DNA of 64,000 nucleotides from Euglena gracilis (taxonomy: Eukaryota; Euglenida; Euglenophyceae; Euglenales): positions 46,089,540 to 46,153,539 of the forward strand of contig CP154955.1 in assembly GCA_039621445.1 (NCBI GenBank), given 5' to 3'. Of the stretch, positions 1 to 20,179 are shown in pieces (position 1 is the stretch's first letter; every line of letters starts with the position of its first letter). Made by a program: the position numbers and the translations under genes. The notes beneath the pieces are model-generated. The model did not search any database, was not told the origin of the DNA, and worked only from the letters and a program-made list of their open reading frames with translations.

Positions 1-44
1 AACACCCCCTGTTCATTGGGCAAGGGTGTTCATTAGGCATGGGG

Positions 45-476
45 GCAGGGTTCGATATAAGGAGAGGAGGGGGGGGGGTGGTCCGGACCCCCCCCCCTGC
101 GGGACAGGGGGGGGGGGCTGGGGGGGCGACACCCCCCCACCTAAACAGGTGCGCGGTCAGGGTGGCCGAATTTCGGCCCGGCCCAAAGCGCCGGGCCGAA
201 AATTTTTGACCCCCCAAAACGACCAAAAGTGCCATTTTGGGCACTTTTTGGGCAAAAATGTGCCAAAAATGCAAAAAAATTTCGGCGCGAAGCGCTGGAG
301 GAAAAAATTGACCCTTTTGGGGGGGGGGGTCCCGGGAACCACCCCGAGGGTCGGTCCGGACCCCCCTTGCAGATGGGGGGGGGGGGTGGTCCGGACCCCC
401 CCCTGCGGGCCAGGAGGGGGGGGGGGGACACCCCCCCCACCTAAACCATGTACGCCCTCCCTATATCGAACCCTGC
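45..476. repeat. TIR element with G/C runs (family 1)
   Basis: The ends are an inverted repeat: GCAGGGTTCGATATA reads inward from about 45 and its complement closes near 476. The inside is G and C runs around a unique core with the small palindrome GCGCGAAGCGC. Related sequence, with the same core and a similar 'gtttaggtgggg' edge, lies near 3.9-4.26, 44.8-45.1 and 59.8-60.2 kb. No transposase is encoded. The frames through it are glycine/proline artefacts. Confidence 0.6.
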
Positions 477-639
477 ATGGGGGGGGAGGTACGATACCTC
501 TCCAGTTACACCCCAGTGGTTCTGAAGTTCTTCGCAAAGGCCTCTGGAGAGCATTTTCAGGTGGTGTGGTCACTGGCAAGTTCCCGGGACTCACACTGGT
601 GGGCCACACTAAATGGATGTCTGACCTGCATTCTTTCAC

Positions 640-3513
640 TCGGGCAACAGGTCAGAATGCAAAAAGCCAGCCTGGCCGGTGCTCTTGAGCCGGGCGAGTC
701 CGCCAAGGACCATGGCAAGGTGCTCGGCCTGGAGGCGGTCCAGGTTGCCCTCCAACTGCAGATGTGCGGAGAGTTGCCCCAACAGCACAGTGTCTGCGGC
801 CTTCAGCTTGCCCAGGGACCTCACCAGGCGAGCCACTTGCTCGGCAGACAGGTCGGCAAGCACCTGTGGCGGAGGTGGTGTCCGAGGGCAAAGGGTGGAC
901 ACAAAATTGAGACCGCCCTCTGGTCAGAAAATTCCTCTGAAATGGGATCGAAAGAGGGATTGGAAAAAAAATTTCCAATAAAATACGGAAAACAATGTCC
1001 ATAACAACAAAAAGAAGAAGAATGATGACGGAGAAGCGAAAAGTTGGGGTCCAAACTGGGAGTGTTCGTTGGACATGGGGGTATGACCATTTCAACGATT
1101 TGGAGTTAATTCATTCCAAAAATGCGCACACCCAGACATTCTAAAACGCATCACAGAATCATGGACCCCTTTTCCTTTCGATTGAAAGGAAGAACAGCAC
1201 ACAAAAAAATCAAAACAACAGACACCGCAAAACAAAAAAACTGGGCAGTGCATCCATTCATTGCTTGTTTGTTTCTGAACAGAGTGCCGGACCAAATTGG
1301 CCATAGCAAAAAACCGGCTGGGGAGACGTTAAGAGGCACTGGATAACACACCTCAGGGTTTGAAAGACGCTCGCAAAGAACTGGGACCACCGTGGAGACT
1401 CGCAAATATTGGCCAAACCACCGATCTTGGGCGGTCGCAATGGCCAGCGCATCCAGCACCCGGCCATGCATCTTTAAAGGCCTGGCTGGGAGCTGGACCC
1501 GGCAGGAACCCAAAAAATGCCCTCAAAAGACCAATTCCAAACGCCTTAGAAATTTTGGCCAAACTCCCTTCCTTAAAATTTTGTCCTGGAAATTTTTTTC
1601 GACGTTCGAGCAAAAATGAAATTGAAAAAATCTCGGCAAAAACATGACAACTCAGGAGGAAAAAATGATTTCTGGCATTGCTGGAACATTGTCTTTCCGA
1701 CAAAGGTGGGGTTCAACTGTTTTAAATTTGGACCATACTGGGAATGGCCCGGACTTCCCTCGGAAAATGGACGCCTTAAAAATTTCAGAAATGCTGAAAA
1801 AACCTTAAAATAGCCTTTAAACAACCTTAAAATTCAAATTTGTTTAACCTTAAATGTACGCCTTAAAAAATTCCCCTTGGCCAATTCTGACCTTTTTCCC
1901 AAAAATTTTCGGCCAATTCGCATCAAAATTGGACGAAAAAAATTTTCAGTCTAGCCCAGCTTCGCCTGGCTGCGGTCTGGGCGTCATTTCAGTGGACCCG
2001 GGGGGGGGGGGGTCCGCAGCCTGGCTGGGAGGTGCTGGCTCGCTGGCTGGAACCAGGGACCCCACCGGCTTAAGAAAACTGCTGTTGTGCACAGTCCTGC
2101 CAAGTGGGGGGGGGGGGCTCTGCAAAATCTGTAAAGAGATGCATGCACCCGGCACACATCCGCTGGGCAGAACCGGCTGGCAGTCGTACTGAGCAGCTCA
2201 CAGAGCTGGATGATGTGGGGCTGGGCAAAAGCCTTCCAAGACTCGGCGGCAATTCCCTCCTCATGTTTCAGAGTCCGCCTGCTGGGCTTTAAGCGCCTGT
2301 TTGGCAGGTCGAATGCCCAGACGGTGGGAACCATCCCCCAACGCTGTACAAAATCGGGTCCAAAATAAAGGAATTTCATAAATGGAAATAAAATGCCTCA
2401 TACCAGTGGGACCCCAAGGGGCCCACTAGAAGGAGGAAGCATCTGATCCCCGAAGTATGATGCACCGGTACCCGGGTCACCGGGGTCACCCGGGTCACTG
2501 TCGCTTGGTAACTGAAGTCACCAAGTGACTTCAGTTAGGTCTAACTAAGCATCAAAATCTTAACCCTACCCATTCCCAACCCTGATCCCCTTCCCTTTGC
2601 AGGCAAGGCAGTGTGGGACGCCCGAGGCCCTCGAAACTCAACCTCGAACCATCATGGGGGATGGACCTGGACCCCCCCCAACATCTGCAGGGGGTGATCT
2701 GAACCATAGATTACTTGATGACCCTGGGGGGGGGGACCAGGGATTATTATTGTGAAGACAAAAAATGTAGAAAGAGTTTCCCACCCAGTTTCAGGAGGAT
2801 TGATCCACGTCGCACCCCTGGGGGGGGGGGGGGTCCAGCCTCTCGAAACCCCTGGGGGGTCACACAGGTGTGGAATGAATCTATTGTCTGCACCCCCAAG
2901 AGCCTGGAGCCCAAGGGCCTTCAGGTTCTGGGCCTGTCAAAAGGCCAAATCCCGTCAAAAGGCCAAAATCCTGGCAAAAATCCTCATTCGTCTTTGCCTG
3001 AATTGAGCAATATCATGCGGATGAATACCCAATAATCAAATTAAAAGTGAGGGGGAAAGGGACCAGCGCGTGGCACCGGGAATTTTTTCCACCATTTCTC
3101 TGAGGGCAACAGGAGACAAAAAAAAGCAAAAAAAAACTACAAAACTGCGCTCCACCCCATGGGTCACAGAGGTTCTTCAACTTACCAGCCAGCTTGAAAT
3201 GCTCAGAACATGTCAGATTCAACATGGGGCGGCACATGAAATCAGGCGGGGGTGGGCAGGGCTGAATGGAAAACCCTGGTGGGCGGGGAAGAACTCAAGG
3301 GGAGAATTGAGCCCAGTGCATCTGCTGCAACGGCCACTGGCCACGCGCCAGGTTCCAGAACCGCTCTGCCATGTCAGCGGGCTCCATCCGCGCCATGTCG
3401 GCCACCACGCGTTGCAACGCCCGGCCCACCCAAGTCTCCGGATGGGTGAAACGCACCTGCAGCTCCACCTCCGCGTCCTCCATGTCGACATCCTTGATGC
3501 CCGGCGTCCGGTA
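640..3513 (-). CDS. Candidate exons of a helical-repeat RNA-binding-type protein (RAP/OPR/FASTK-like)
   Basis: Three minus-strand segments look coding and lie in one order. The first starts at 3513 after a CCACAG acceptor and runs to about 3296; it includes ALQRVVADMARMEPADMAER. The second, about 2330-2060, includes AQPHIIQLCELLSTTASRF. The third starts at 863 after CCGCCACAG and runs to about 640; it includes LSAEQVARLVRSLGKLKAAD. The spacing of 'L..M.P.DMA..F' and 'L....VA.LVRSLGKL' pairs resembles the alpha-helical repeats of FASTK, OPR or heptatricopeptide organelle RNA-binding proteins. No RAP domain is visible. The exon ends were not resolved, so nonconventional introns are possible, and the gene probably continues beyond the left edge. 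The family call is inference from helical pattern alone. Confidence 0.35.
2464..2540. repeat. Short palindromic repeat cluster
   Basis: Units of the type 'ggtcacccgggtcac' are followed by the inverted pair AACTGAAGTCACC and AAGTGACTTCAGTT. It is one of many small palindrome clusters in the window. It lies between candidate exons of the helical-repeat gene. Confidence 0.5.
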
Positions 3514-3849
3514 CTGTGGCAGGCTGGGGCTTTACTGGTTTTGCTGAATGACCTGGGGGCCGGGGGGATTCCCGCCAATTTTCAGCGGAATAGAAGACTG
3601 CCTAAAAACTGTGAACGTTAGATTTCTGATTTTAAAACAGTAACACGTGTTATCTGAACGGTCTGAAGCTAAAATTCTGGGTGGGAAATTTTTGAATGCC
3701 ATTTTGTTTTGCTCACCCTCCCCCACTTTGTCATCAACGCCCCCCCTTGGGGAATTGGTGAGTCTCAAGCTGTTCCAAAATAATTCTGTGGTTATTCCAC
3801 CCCTGATACTTTACAGGTTCCTGTGAACGTTTAGGGGCCGAAAGAAAGG

Positions 3850-4262
3850 TCATGCGGCGGGGGAGGTTTACGATTTTCCATAAACAGGCAAAAACAGAAG
3901 TTCACAGAAAACCATAACCCTGGACTTGGTCACGGTTTCTTGTAAAGTTGTCCTGCACCCCTCCTCTTGTTTGTGAGCGGGACCTGGACCTTGTCCACCC
4001 CCCTCCCCAGAGCTGGTGATGGCCGGGGGTGCCCAAAATGGCCAAAAATGCCGCCCTGGGCACTTTTTGGGCAAGAATTTGTCAAAAAAAATTCGGCACG
4101 AAGCGCCGGAAAGAAAAACTTGACCGCGTGGGGGGGTCGCAGGAACCCCCGGGGTCAGTCTGAACCCCTTGGCTGGGGGGGGTCCGGACCCCACTCCGGT
4201 GCAGGGGGGGGGGAGACCCCACCTAAACCCTGTATGCCCTCCTTTTATCGAACCCTAACGTG
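3850..4262. repeat. G/C-run element related to the 45-476 element
   Basis: The core has the order 'ccaaaaatg..gcac..ttttgggcaagaa..ttcggc' and the right edge ends ATCGAACCCTAACG, like the right end of the 45-476 copy. The left terminus is not clear, so this copy looks truncated. Confidence 0.45.
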
Positions 4263-4264
4263 TC

Positions 4265-6270
4265 CCTGAACGTTGAAAAGTGGGAGGTTTAAAACATCAA
4301 ACAGAGAAACCCCAATCAGCTGGTCTCTCATCAAAGCAGCGTCGGGGTCAATGCCATCCACTTCAGTCAGCAAACCATTCCCTGCTGGACTGCTGGCGAC
4401 AATCATGGGCCATCGGGTCTCGGGCCAGAAACTCCAAAAGAACAGATAAAAAAAAAACCTAAAAGTTTGCAGCACAAGGCATTCATGCATGCTGTTCCTA
4501 AAAATATGTTGCCAAAAAGAACCAAACCTATGCTTTGCATCAAACACAAAATTACCTGAATAAAAATACAAATGCTTTCAGGGTTTCAACAAAACCATAT
4601 AAAAAAAGAAGGGAGAAAGCCACAAAGAGAATTCTGAGCTTCCATTCCCATAGCATTGCATCTTTCCAATGGTCTGGTTTTTCTTTGATACAATTGGAAC
4701 TTCTGTGCAAGGTTGGGCTCTTGGGCTGAGACTGAGACCACCAATGGCTGGGTGACAAAGCAGCCACACCACTGTGCCAACAAAGCAGCACCAGAAAAAT
4801 GCTGCCCATGGCAGCAGTCATTGAGAAATCCCAATGGCACGCATGGCGCAGCCAGGCTGACTTCCCACAATGAACAAAGCGGTGCCACAATCGGGTCCCG
4901 GAATCAAAAAAAAGTCCAAAAACGCATCTGAAAACACAGCGCATTGCGTTTGAGGGCGTTGTGCAATCCAAAAGAGACCGAGGAAAGCCTGGGTGGACTG
5001 GCTGCATTTCAACCCAGGGGCAGCTGGACGATGCACCCCCGGGGGCAGGGGGCCCCCGCCACATACAAAAAGCAAAGCCAGAGCACGTTCGGTTGCTGAA
5101 GAGGAGGCGGGGGACAGACAAATGGAGGTGATTTACCACTCCGCAGGCAAAAAAGGCACATTAGGGAAATGCTGCCCCTCCCCCCGCCCTTTCCAAAGAA
5201 CAGCATACTCCGGGTCACTGGTGTCAACGACGTCCAGCGATGTTCCGGAAAAATGTGCTGTTAACGCGGGGTTGCCACGACTACCAACCCCCAAAGAACA
5301 CACCCCTGCCTCTATGCAGGCCCACAGCCTCAAGAGAAAAAACCAAGGAGGAGGTCAAAGCGACGTCTCCATTCAGTGGTGAATGCTATGTCAAAATTTC
5401 CGGCCTCGTACATAACACAGTTAGTATGGCAACAGGGTGTCAACTTGGTTAGAGGTGCCGAGCCAAAACCAACAAACGTTCATCCGATGGTGTCATCTGC
5501 GATTTGCTGATCACCTCCCCAAAAAGAAAAGGACAGAAATACAAAAAAAATACTACTACATACATGCATACAAAAAGTGAAGTTCTGGAAAAAATAAAAT
5601 TAAACAAAATTAAGTTAAAAAAAAACAAAATTAAATTATTGTGCAAAACAGTGGAAAATCTCCAAAAGATGCAAGGATGTGAAGAATTATGCAAAAAAAA
5701 TTATTATTATGCAAAAAATAATGCATAAATACAGAAAATTTGAGGGAAAATGACTTTTTGTCATAACATTTTTTATGTGGAAAACACCAAAAAATCATCA
5801 AAAAGTGCAGTGTGCTCAAAAACGAGCAAAACATTTGTCATTATCCGGTACTGCACGCTGCAACAAATTTTTTTGCCATTTTTGGAACCTGCCAAGGAGG
5901 GGTCCACCAAACCTCTTGTGCTTCTTCTGGCTTTTTTCTGCCCATCCTAGGTTCATTTTGCCCCTGTATGAGGTACCCCAAAACACTCAACAAATATTCA
6001 AAGCTTTGATGTTGATGCCTTCTTGTGAGTTCTGCTGTTTTAGCCCCCCTCCATCCCCAACTTCTCTTTGCAGGCAGTGGCAGCACCGTTTGATTGCTGT
6101 TGTCATGTTACAGAAGACATGGCATTATTTCCATTTCTTTCGAGCTTCTTTGGCTTCACTGAAGAAATAATCAGGGAAGAAGACACTATTTTAGAAAGCA
6201 AGGCAGGTGAACTGACAGAAGGAGGTGTTTGCCAATATTGCAAGACAATTTATGAACACAGATGAAGCGC
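4265..6270. other. Stretch with only weak coding signals
   Basis: There is no recognisable gene. Two minus-strand segments look more protein-like than their surroundings: about 4310-4440, with LLTEVDGIDPDAALMRDQLIG ahead of a possible GT donor, and about 5200-5290, with HFSGTSLDVVDTSDPEYAVL. They could be upstream exons of the helical-repeat gene or of another gene. Region 5530-5760 is A/T-rich with no feature. Confidence 0.2.
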
Positions 6271-6760
6271 TCAAAAGGTCGGGGGTGAACACTCCCCTCC
6301 CCCGGTTGGAGAGCCTGATCTTCAGCAAAATCCCCAGTCGGCCACTTTCCAGTCACTTTAGGCCATTTTAAGCCAAAAAATTTTTCCTGGCGCCGGGGTC
6401 ACTCAAGCCACTTTTGCCCACCCCTGGCCGACCCCCCACCGGGGGGGGGGGAGGGGGTCCAGGCCCAAAACCAGTCAGTCACTCTAAAAAAACCAGTCAG
6501 TCACCCCCCGGGGGGGGGGGGACAGTGCTTAAAAAACTGTCTGGAGGGGGGTGATGGGGTGCCTGCCCCTGGCAAGCACACCCCCCAGGGGGGGTAGGGG
6601 TCTGGGGGGGGGGGGGGCGGAGGGGGGGGGTGCGGGGACCCAGATTCATTTAAAATGGTCGTTTCCGGGGTCGGAGGGGGGTGCCTGCTACAGGCAGGCA
6701 CCCCCAAAAACCCAACTCCCCCGGGGGGAGGGTCGGTTGCCATGGGATGCCTGCCCCTAG

Positions 6761-7065
6761 CATGCTTGTGCTTACCAACCGGGGGGGGGGGGGGGGTGTG
6801 GGTGCTGTAGGGTGCCTGCCCCTAGCAGGCACAAACCCCCGGGGGGAATAGGGGTCCGGGGGAGACCCAGAAAATTTTCATTGAAAATGGAATTTTCCGA
6901 GTCCCCAGCGCCGAAGGCGCCGGGCCGGGGTTGGAGAGGGGTGCCTGCTAGGGGCAGGCACCCCCCAAAACCCTACCCCCCCCCCGGGGGGGGGTCGGAT
7001 CGGGTGCTATGGGGTACCTGCCCCCCCCCCCCCATGGGGTAGGCACCCGACTAAGCACAAGCCTG
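6761..7065. repeat. MITE-like element, CAGGCTTGTGCTTA family, copy 1
   Basis: The left end CATGCTTGTGCTTA and right end TAAGCACAAGCCTG form terminal inverted repeats. Between them are repeated 'gtgcctgcccctagcaggcac' palindromes, G/C runs and an AAAATTTTCATTGAAAATG core. A partial third end lies at 7111-7130. Related fragments occupy 6500-6760. No protein is encoded. Confidence 0.65.
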
Positions 7066-7199
7066 GCCCCCTAGCACCCACCCCCCCCACGGGGGGGGGG
7101 GGGGGGTGGGCACCTGGCTAAGCACAAGCCTGGGCTGGAGCTTGGTGGGACCTTGTTTTCGACGCCTGCCAGGCACATGCTCCATTTTAGGGGGGGCGA

Positions 7200-8350
7200 G
7201 TTGTCACAATGACCCCCGGTTTGAGACAAATATCAGTGGTGGTTGGCAGGGCGGTCCTTAAGCAAAAAAAAAAATCCTGTCCCCATACACTTCAACCAAA
7301 AAATAAAGAAAAGGGGATTTTGGCCGGGGAAATTTTTTTGGAATTTTTTTTGAAAAATGAACCCAAAATGCATGGTTTTTTGATGGAAAATCACATTTTT
7401 TCCAAAAAAAAATCTCCAAAATTTTAGGGTTGAAAATTGTTAGTTTTTAGGAGGGGGGTCAAAAAAAATGCAGGTCAAAAAAATGGGACCAAATATTGGA
7501 ACATTCAAATTTTACTGGATTTTTCTTGGATTTCACTGGCATTTTTTGCTTCCAAAATCTCTCAAAATCAAAATTTTGAGAAATGTTGAAATTTTAGAAG
7601 GGGTGAGAAAAATGGGGTTTGGGGGGGGGTGTTGGGCAACATTTTGGGCAGCATTTTCACCAATTTCGGGAAAACGGGGGATTTGGGCTGAAAATTTTTG
7701 AAAAATGAACCCAAAATACCGGGGGGGGGGGAACTGCGGCTAGATAAAATTAGAACCGACAGAATTGGAAGCCGAAAAAATTGGTGATTTTTTGATGGAA
7801 AACCACATTTTTTTCACAGAAAAATGTCAAAGGTTTCAGGGTGAAATTTGGTAGTTTTAGGAGGGGGGTGGAAAATAACGAAGGTCAAAAAAAGTGGACC
7901 AAATTTTGGCACAGTTAAATTTTACTGTCAAATTCTTTGGATATTCAATGGCAATTTTTTGCTTCAAAAACCTCTCAAAATCAAAATTTTGAGAAAATGT
8001 TGATTTTTTGGAAGGTGTGAAAAATGGGGGTTTGAGGGAGTTTTCCTTGCGAAATGGCCATTTTTTGAGGGAAAAGTTCTGAAATCATTTTTTTTGTCAT
8101 CAAAAAGTGACGTTTTTTTAGTTTTTCCAGACGTTCTTTTGTTGTGTTTTTTTATAAAAAAAACCATGTTTTTCTAAAAAAAACATTTTTTTTTTACAAA
8201 AAGAACAAGTTTTTTTTAAGAAAACAACTTTTTTTAAAAAAAACATATTTTTTTTAAAAAAGAACAATTTTTTTTAAAAAAACATGTTTTTTTTAAAAAA
8301 TACATTTTTTTTAAAAAAGCAAGTTTTTTAAAAAACATGGTTTTTCTTTA
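7200..8350. repeat. A/T-run dispersed repeat region
   Basis: Runs of A and T alternate with short unique stretches. The segment 7560-8030 repeats much of 7370-7620. The segment 8040-8140 ('ttttccttgcgaaatggcc' through 'gtttttccagac') recurs near 29635-29735. No gene is visible. Confidence 0.5.
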
Positions 8351-8395
8351 AAAAAACAAGCAGTCAACCTTGGCAAGCACCAATGGTCAAGCCCC

Positions 8396-8482
8396 AAAAT
8401 TCCCCCATTTTAGGCCATTTCAGGCCATTTTAGGCATTTTAGGCCATTTCAGGCCATTTTAGGCATTTTAGGCCATTTTAGC
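8396..8482. repeat. Tandem repeat of 'aggccattt(c/t)' units
   Basis: About three copies of a roughly 30-bp unit built from AGGCCATTTCAGGCCATTTT plus TAGGCATTTT. It is a plain minisatellite with no coding potential. Confidence 0.65.
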
Positions 8483-8599
8483 TATGGGTGCCTGCATATG
8501 GATCCCAAAATGGGTCAAAAAAACGAAGGCCGAAGGCGCCGGAAAATTTTTTTTGGGTCCAAAATTGCCCTGGGGGGTCCTTAAGGGGCGGTCCTTAAC

Positions 8600-11200
8600 T
8601 AAAAAAAAAAATCCCGTCCCTTATGGACCGCCCTGGTGGTTGGGCAGCAGCAGGGATGATATGCTTTCCAAAGGACCAGTGAAAGGAGGTGCATTTTGGA
8701 AGGACAGGATTGCTTTTCCGCATATGTATGTTGTGCATGTGCAACACCCCATTTGCCATTGAGTACATCCTTCCAGTGATGTGGCCGGGACCCCACCTCC
8801 AGTGTTCAAAAACCCGACGAATCCTGACAAGGAGGGTGGGAGCTTAACTCTGGGGGGTCAAAAAAGTTCCACCCTCCTGGTGGGGGAGACTCTCCATTTG
8901 AACACTTGCTTTGCTTGAATTGCTTCCAGTGCTGGGGGGGGTAACATAGACCCTCGAAACGCAACACAAAAAAATCAGTTCAAAAAAACACAAAAAACAA
9001 ATGGGATGCACCCTTTCTGCCGGAGAGGACGAGGCAAAAAATTTTTCACCTCTTCACGAGAAAAATTTTCATTATGCTCTTATGCCTTCATGTTTATGTT
9101 GACCAGATTTTGGGAGCGTGCTGATTTTGAAAATATGCGAATTGTTGACCAAAGCATTCAAAACTGACAAAAATTTGACAAAAATTTTGTCTCAGAAAAA
9201 TTTTGGCCAAATATGAAACTTCTCTGAGGCGAAAAAATACTTGCAAAAAAATGAAAATTCATCAGGTAAAAAAGGACACAAAAACCACAAAAAAATGTGG
9301 TTGCACCCCCCGCTGTAAAGAAGTAATAAAGAAAAGAGCAAAAAATCACAAGTCGCGGCACATTGCGAGGGGAACAAAGCGTCGGTCGAAATACCCCACA
9401 AACAGCATCGACAGCGAAGAGAGGGAGGTAAAGAGTAAAAAGGTCAAAAGCCGCATACTTTGCCCTCGTTATCAGGCTGCTTTTTCAAAAGAAAACTCTC
9501 GCATACTGGAAGCCACTGGAAATGCCCTCACTTCAACCCTCCAACCAGCCCAACCACCAAACCTCAAACAACAAATCTGTTCCCCAAGCCAAAAAAAACA
9601 CACAATACGCTGCTGTATCCAGGTGTGCAGAGCATGAAACCATTTATAACCGTCCCTGACTCCTTGAGGACAACCAAACAGGAAGGGAGGGTGCCTTGTG
9701 CTTTAAGGTGCCTGCCCAGGGCAGGCACCCCTGGGGGGGTCAGTTTGGGGGGGTCAAAAATTACCCGACCTCCCTGCCCACACCACCTCTGGGTGAATAA
9801 TAAACCACATCCCCTTGGGTCAAAATGCTGGGCTGGGGGGTTCATCATTCAAATTTTATATTGTGGGGGGCTGATATGCAGCAGAAGAAATTCCATTTAG
9901 ACAACAATGTCGATTCACTGAAGATAGAACGGACAACCTTTAACTCTGTCTCAAAACTAGAAAACAATGCAAAAAATATTGAAGACTGTCGCCCTCATCC
10001 TCATTTGCCAGCCGTTCATCGCTGTGAGCATCCTGACATTGTCCACCATTCACCCATTCGCTCTTCGAATTGGCTGTTCTGAATAACCATTCAATGAGCA
10101 CATGGTGAGACGATTGCACCTCAGCCTTTTTGTTCTGGTTCCGCACAAAGAGTTTCAAGGCTCAAAAACACAGCCAGGCACCAGAAAATGGGGCAAACAG
10201 TTAACGACAAAAAAAAATCCGCGGGACAAGGTGAGAAGGGTACCTCCTCTGGACCTTCAGGGACGCCAAGAAAGTTCGCTTGAATGCAACCAACCAGGGG
10301 TGGTTGTCTGTGAAGGGGATACAAAACAGAAAAACTGCACCATTGATGCTTTTCCTTGCAATGTCCTAACAAGAAGGGCGCCGCCACCTTGCAGGTGCGG
10401 CTGACCACAGGGTCTTTAGAAATTTCATGGATGAACCATGGGTGGTGGACACCTCCCGTCCCTTCTGCTGGTGGGGTCAGCACTCTCTGCCCGTTTCACT
10501 GGGGCTCATTTGTCACCTCAACAACCTCAGGCAAAGGTGGTCACCTAAATCCCCCCTCCTATGTACAACATGTACAACACTCCTGGTTGCGTAAGGTGGG
10601 GTCGCTGAGCTCTTATCCTTTTATGGGTAAGAGCGAAGCTTACCCCTGGGCAAAAGGGGGCGTCCGACCTGCCTCCCCCCCCCCCCCCCGGGATCGGGTT
10701 ACCTGGAGAACCGGTGGCCATTGTCCTGGCTCCGTTCCCGGAATTTTTTTTCTTCAGTTGCGAGCGACTGGGTTTCTAGTTTCCGAATCACCTGCATTTG
10801 GCCCCCAACTCCCCGCCAGGCCCGAGTTACTCAAAAAAAAACGCGCAAAGGGTCCAAACTGGGTAGGATTGGCCAGCCCCCCCCCCCTCTTCCGACTCTG
10901 CCATTTCGCCGGGGACCAAAAATCGGTCAAAAATCGATTTTTCGAAAACATCTCGAGAAAACGTACATTATCTCCGGAAGTGTCTCAGTGACGAAATATG
11001 CCCTGGCAAATATAAAGCCCCCCAGGGGGTTTGGTTTTGCCGCCCAAATATAAAGCCCCCCCCTGATGGGAAGCCAAGTGATGGTGTCATTCAGGAAAAA
11101 ATTGAAACATTTTGGGTGGATACAACATTTTTTCAACACCAATGCTCCATTTTTGGATAATGATCGCACATTTCTGCAAAAAAAAATAGGAGGTACACAA
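8600..11200. other. Intergenic, no supported gene
   Basis: Reading frames exist, for example a lysine-rich frame at 9203-9637 and overlapping frames on both strands at 10120-10990. None has a recognisable domain or a consistent exon structure. A short 'gtgcctgcccagggcaggcac' palindrome at about 9708-9729 belongs to the MITE-like repeats. Confidence 0.3.
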
Positions 11201-11257
11201 CAAAATTTGGCATAATTCTAGTATTTGGCCACAATTGAAGGCAGCCAAAGGGCCATC

Positions 11258-11544
11258 ATGCTTGTGCTTACCGACCGGGGGGGGGAGAAGGGGGGTGGGT
11301 GCTATAGGGTGCCTGCCCCTGGCAGGTACACCCCCCGGGGGGGGGGCACCCAGAAAATTTTAATTGAAAATGGCCTTTTCCGGGCCCCCGGCGCCGGGGT
11401 CAGAGGGGGGTGCCTGCTAGGGGCAGGCACCCCCAAAATCCTACCCCCCCCCCGGGGGGGACGGATTGGGTGCTATGGGGTGCCTGCCCCGAGCACCCAC
11501 CCCCCACCCCCCGTGGGGTAGGCACCCGACTAAGCACAAGCCTG
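11258..11544. repeat. MITE-like element, CAGGCTTGTGCTTA family, copy 2
   Basis: Same architecture as 6761-7065: CATGCTTGTGCTTA at the left, TAAGCACAAGCCTG at the right, internal 'gtgcctgcc' palindromes and G/C runs. It has no coding capacity. Confidence 0.65.
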
Positions 11545-12472
11545 AGGGCCACCCGACCCCAAACATGAAGCCCCCACGAGGGTCTTGAAATCCCATCCAA
11601 ATATAAAGCCGGGGGGTTTACATGGACAGGGTTGTTTGGGAAGGTCTGCAGATCCTGGAAAGGGGTGCTTGCAGGGAAAAAGATGCTGTCTTGAAGAAAT
11701 GTGGGAAAATTTTTTCTGGCGCTGCACTGCAGCAGTGCTGCGTGCCAGAGATGGTGAGAAATGGCATTTTTTCCTCAACGTTTCCTTATTTGTTCAAAAT
11801 TTTCCATGCTTTTGGCATTTTTCCAAATGTTTGTGGATTCTCGCGAATGTGAGTATATTCTGAAAAAAGGTGACTTTTCAATTTCTTTTAAAATATCTTT
11901 TCGATTCTTTTTTTAAAAAAAGATCTCATTGAAGAATTCCTTTTCGCTTTTTTGAAGTTGCTCAGGAAATCTCAGAGGGGGGGGCACTGCGAACGTTCCC
12001 CCGGGGACCAAATGAATCCCTGGTCATTGCTCAAGGTGCATTACAATCTCTGCTGACCAATGTTTACAAATTTTGTGATGAAACATTGTATAATATTTTC
12101 AGAAGGGTGATCAGGGAATGCCAGGGGACGAACAGAAAGAGGCTCAGAATGCAAGAGTTACTTCCTCCCTTCTACTCTGGAGAGTTGTCCGGCAACGCCA
12201 GCTCGGCCTTCATCAGAGTTCCACGTCAGGCTCCACTTCGACACCTCAATCAACGTTGGCTGAGTGGAAAATTCTGGCCCCCAAATACACACAAAAAATA
12301 TCAGGCACTTCAGGTAAATAAATGCAGCAAAGGTGCACGTTCCCCCAAATCACCAAAAAAAAACAATTTGGGGAGCAAACCCCTGAAGATAATTGGTCAC
12401 CACCTCTGGCATATGGGGGGTGCCCCCTCAAAACTCCTCCTTGTTGCAGACAAACGGAACAACCTCCTCACA

Positions 12473-20147
<7,675 letters not shown>

Positions 20148-20160
20148 AATACCTGAATGA
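20148..20160 (-). promoter_or_regulatory. Putative spliced-leader acceptor of gmd
   Basis: Reading on the minus strand, a T-rich stretch ends in TTCAG at 20157-20153, six bases before the ATG. In euglenids many mRNAs receive a spliced leader at such an AG. A cis intron acceptor from an upstream exon is the alternative. Confidence 0.45.
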
Positions 20161-20179
20161 TAATAAAAATGAATAATGT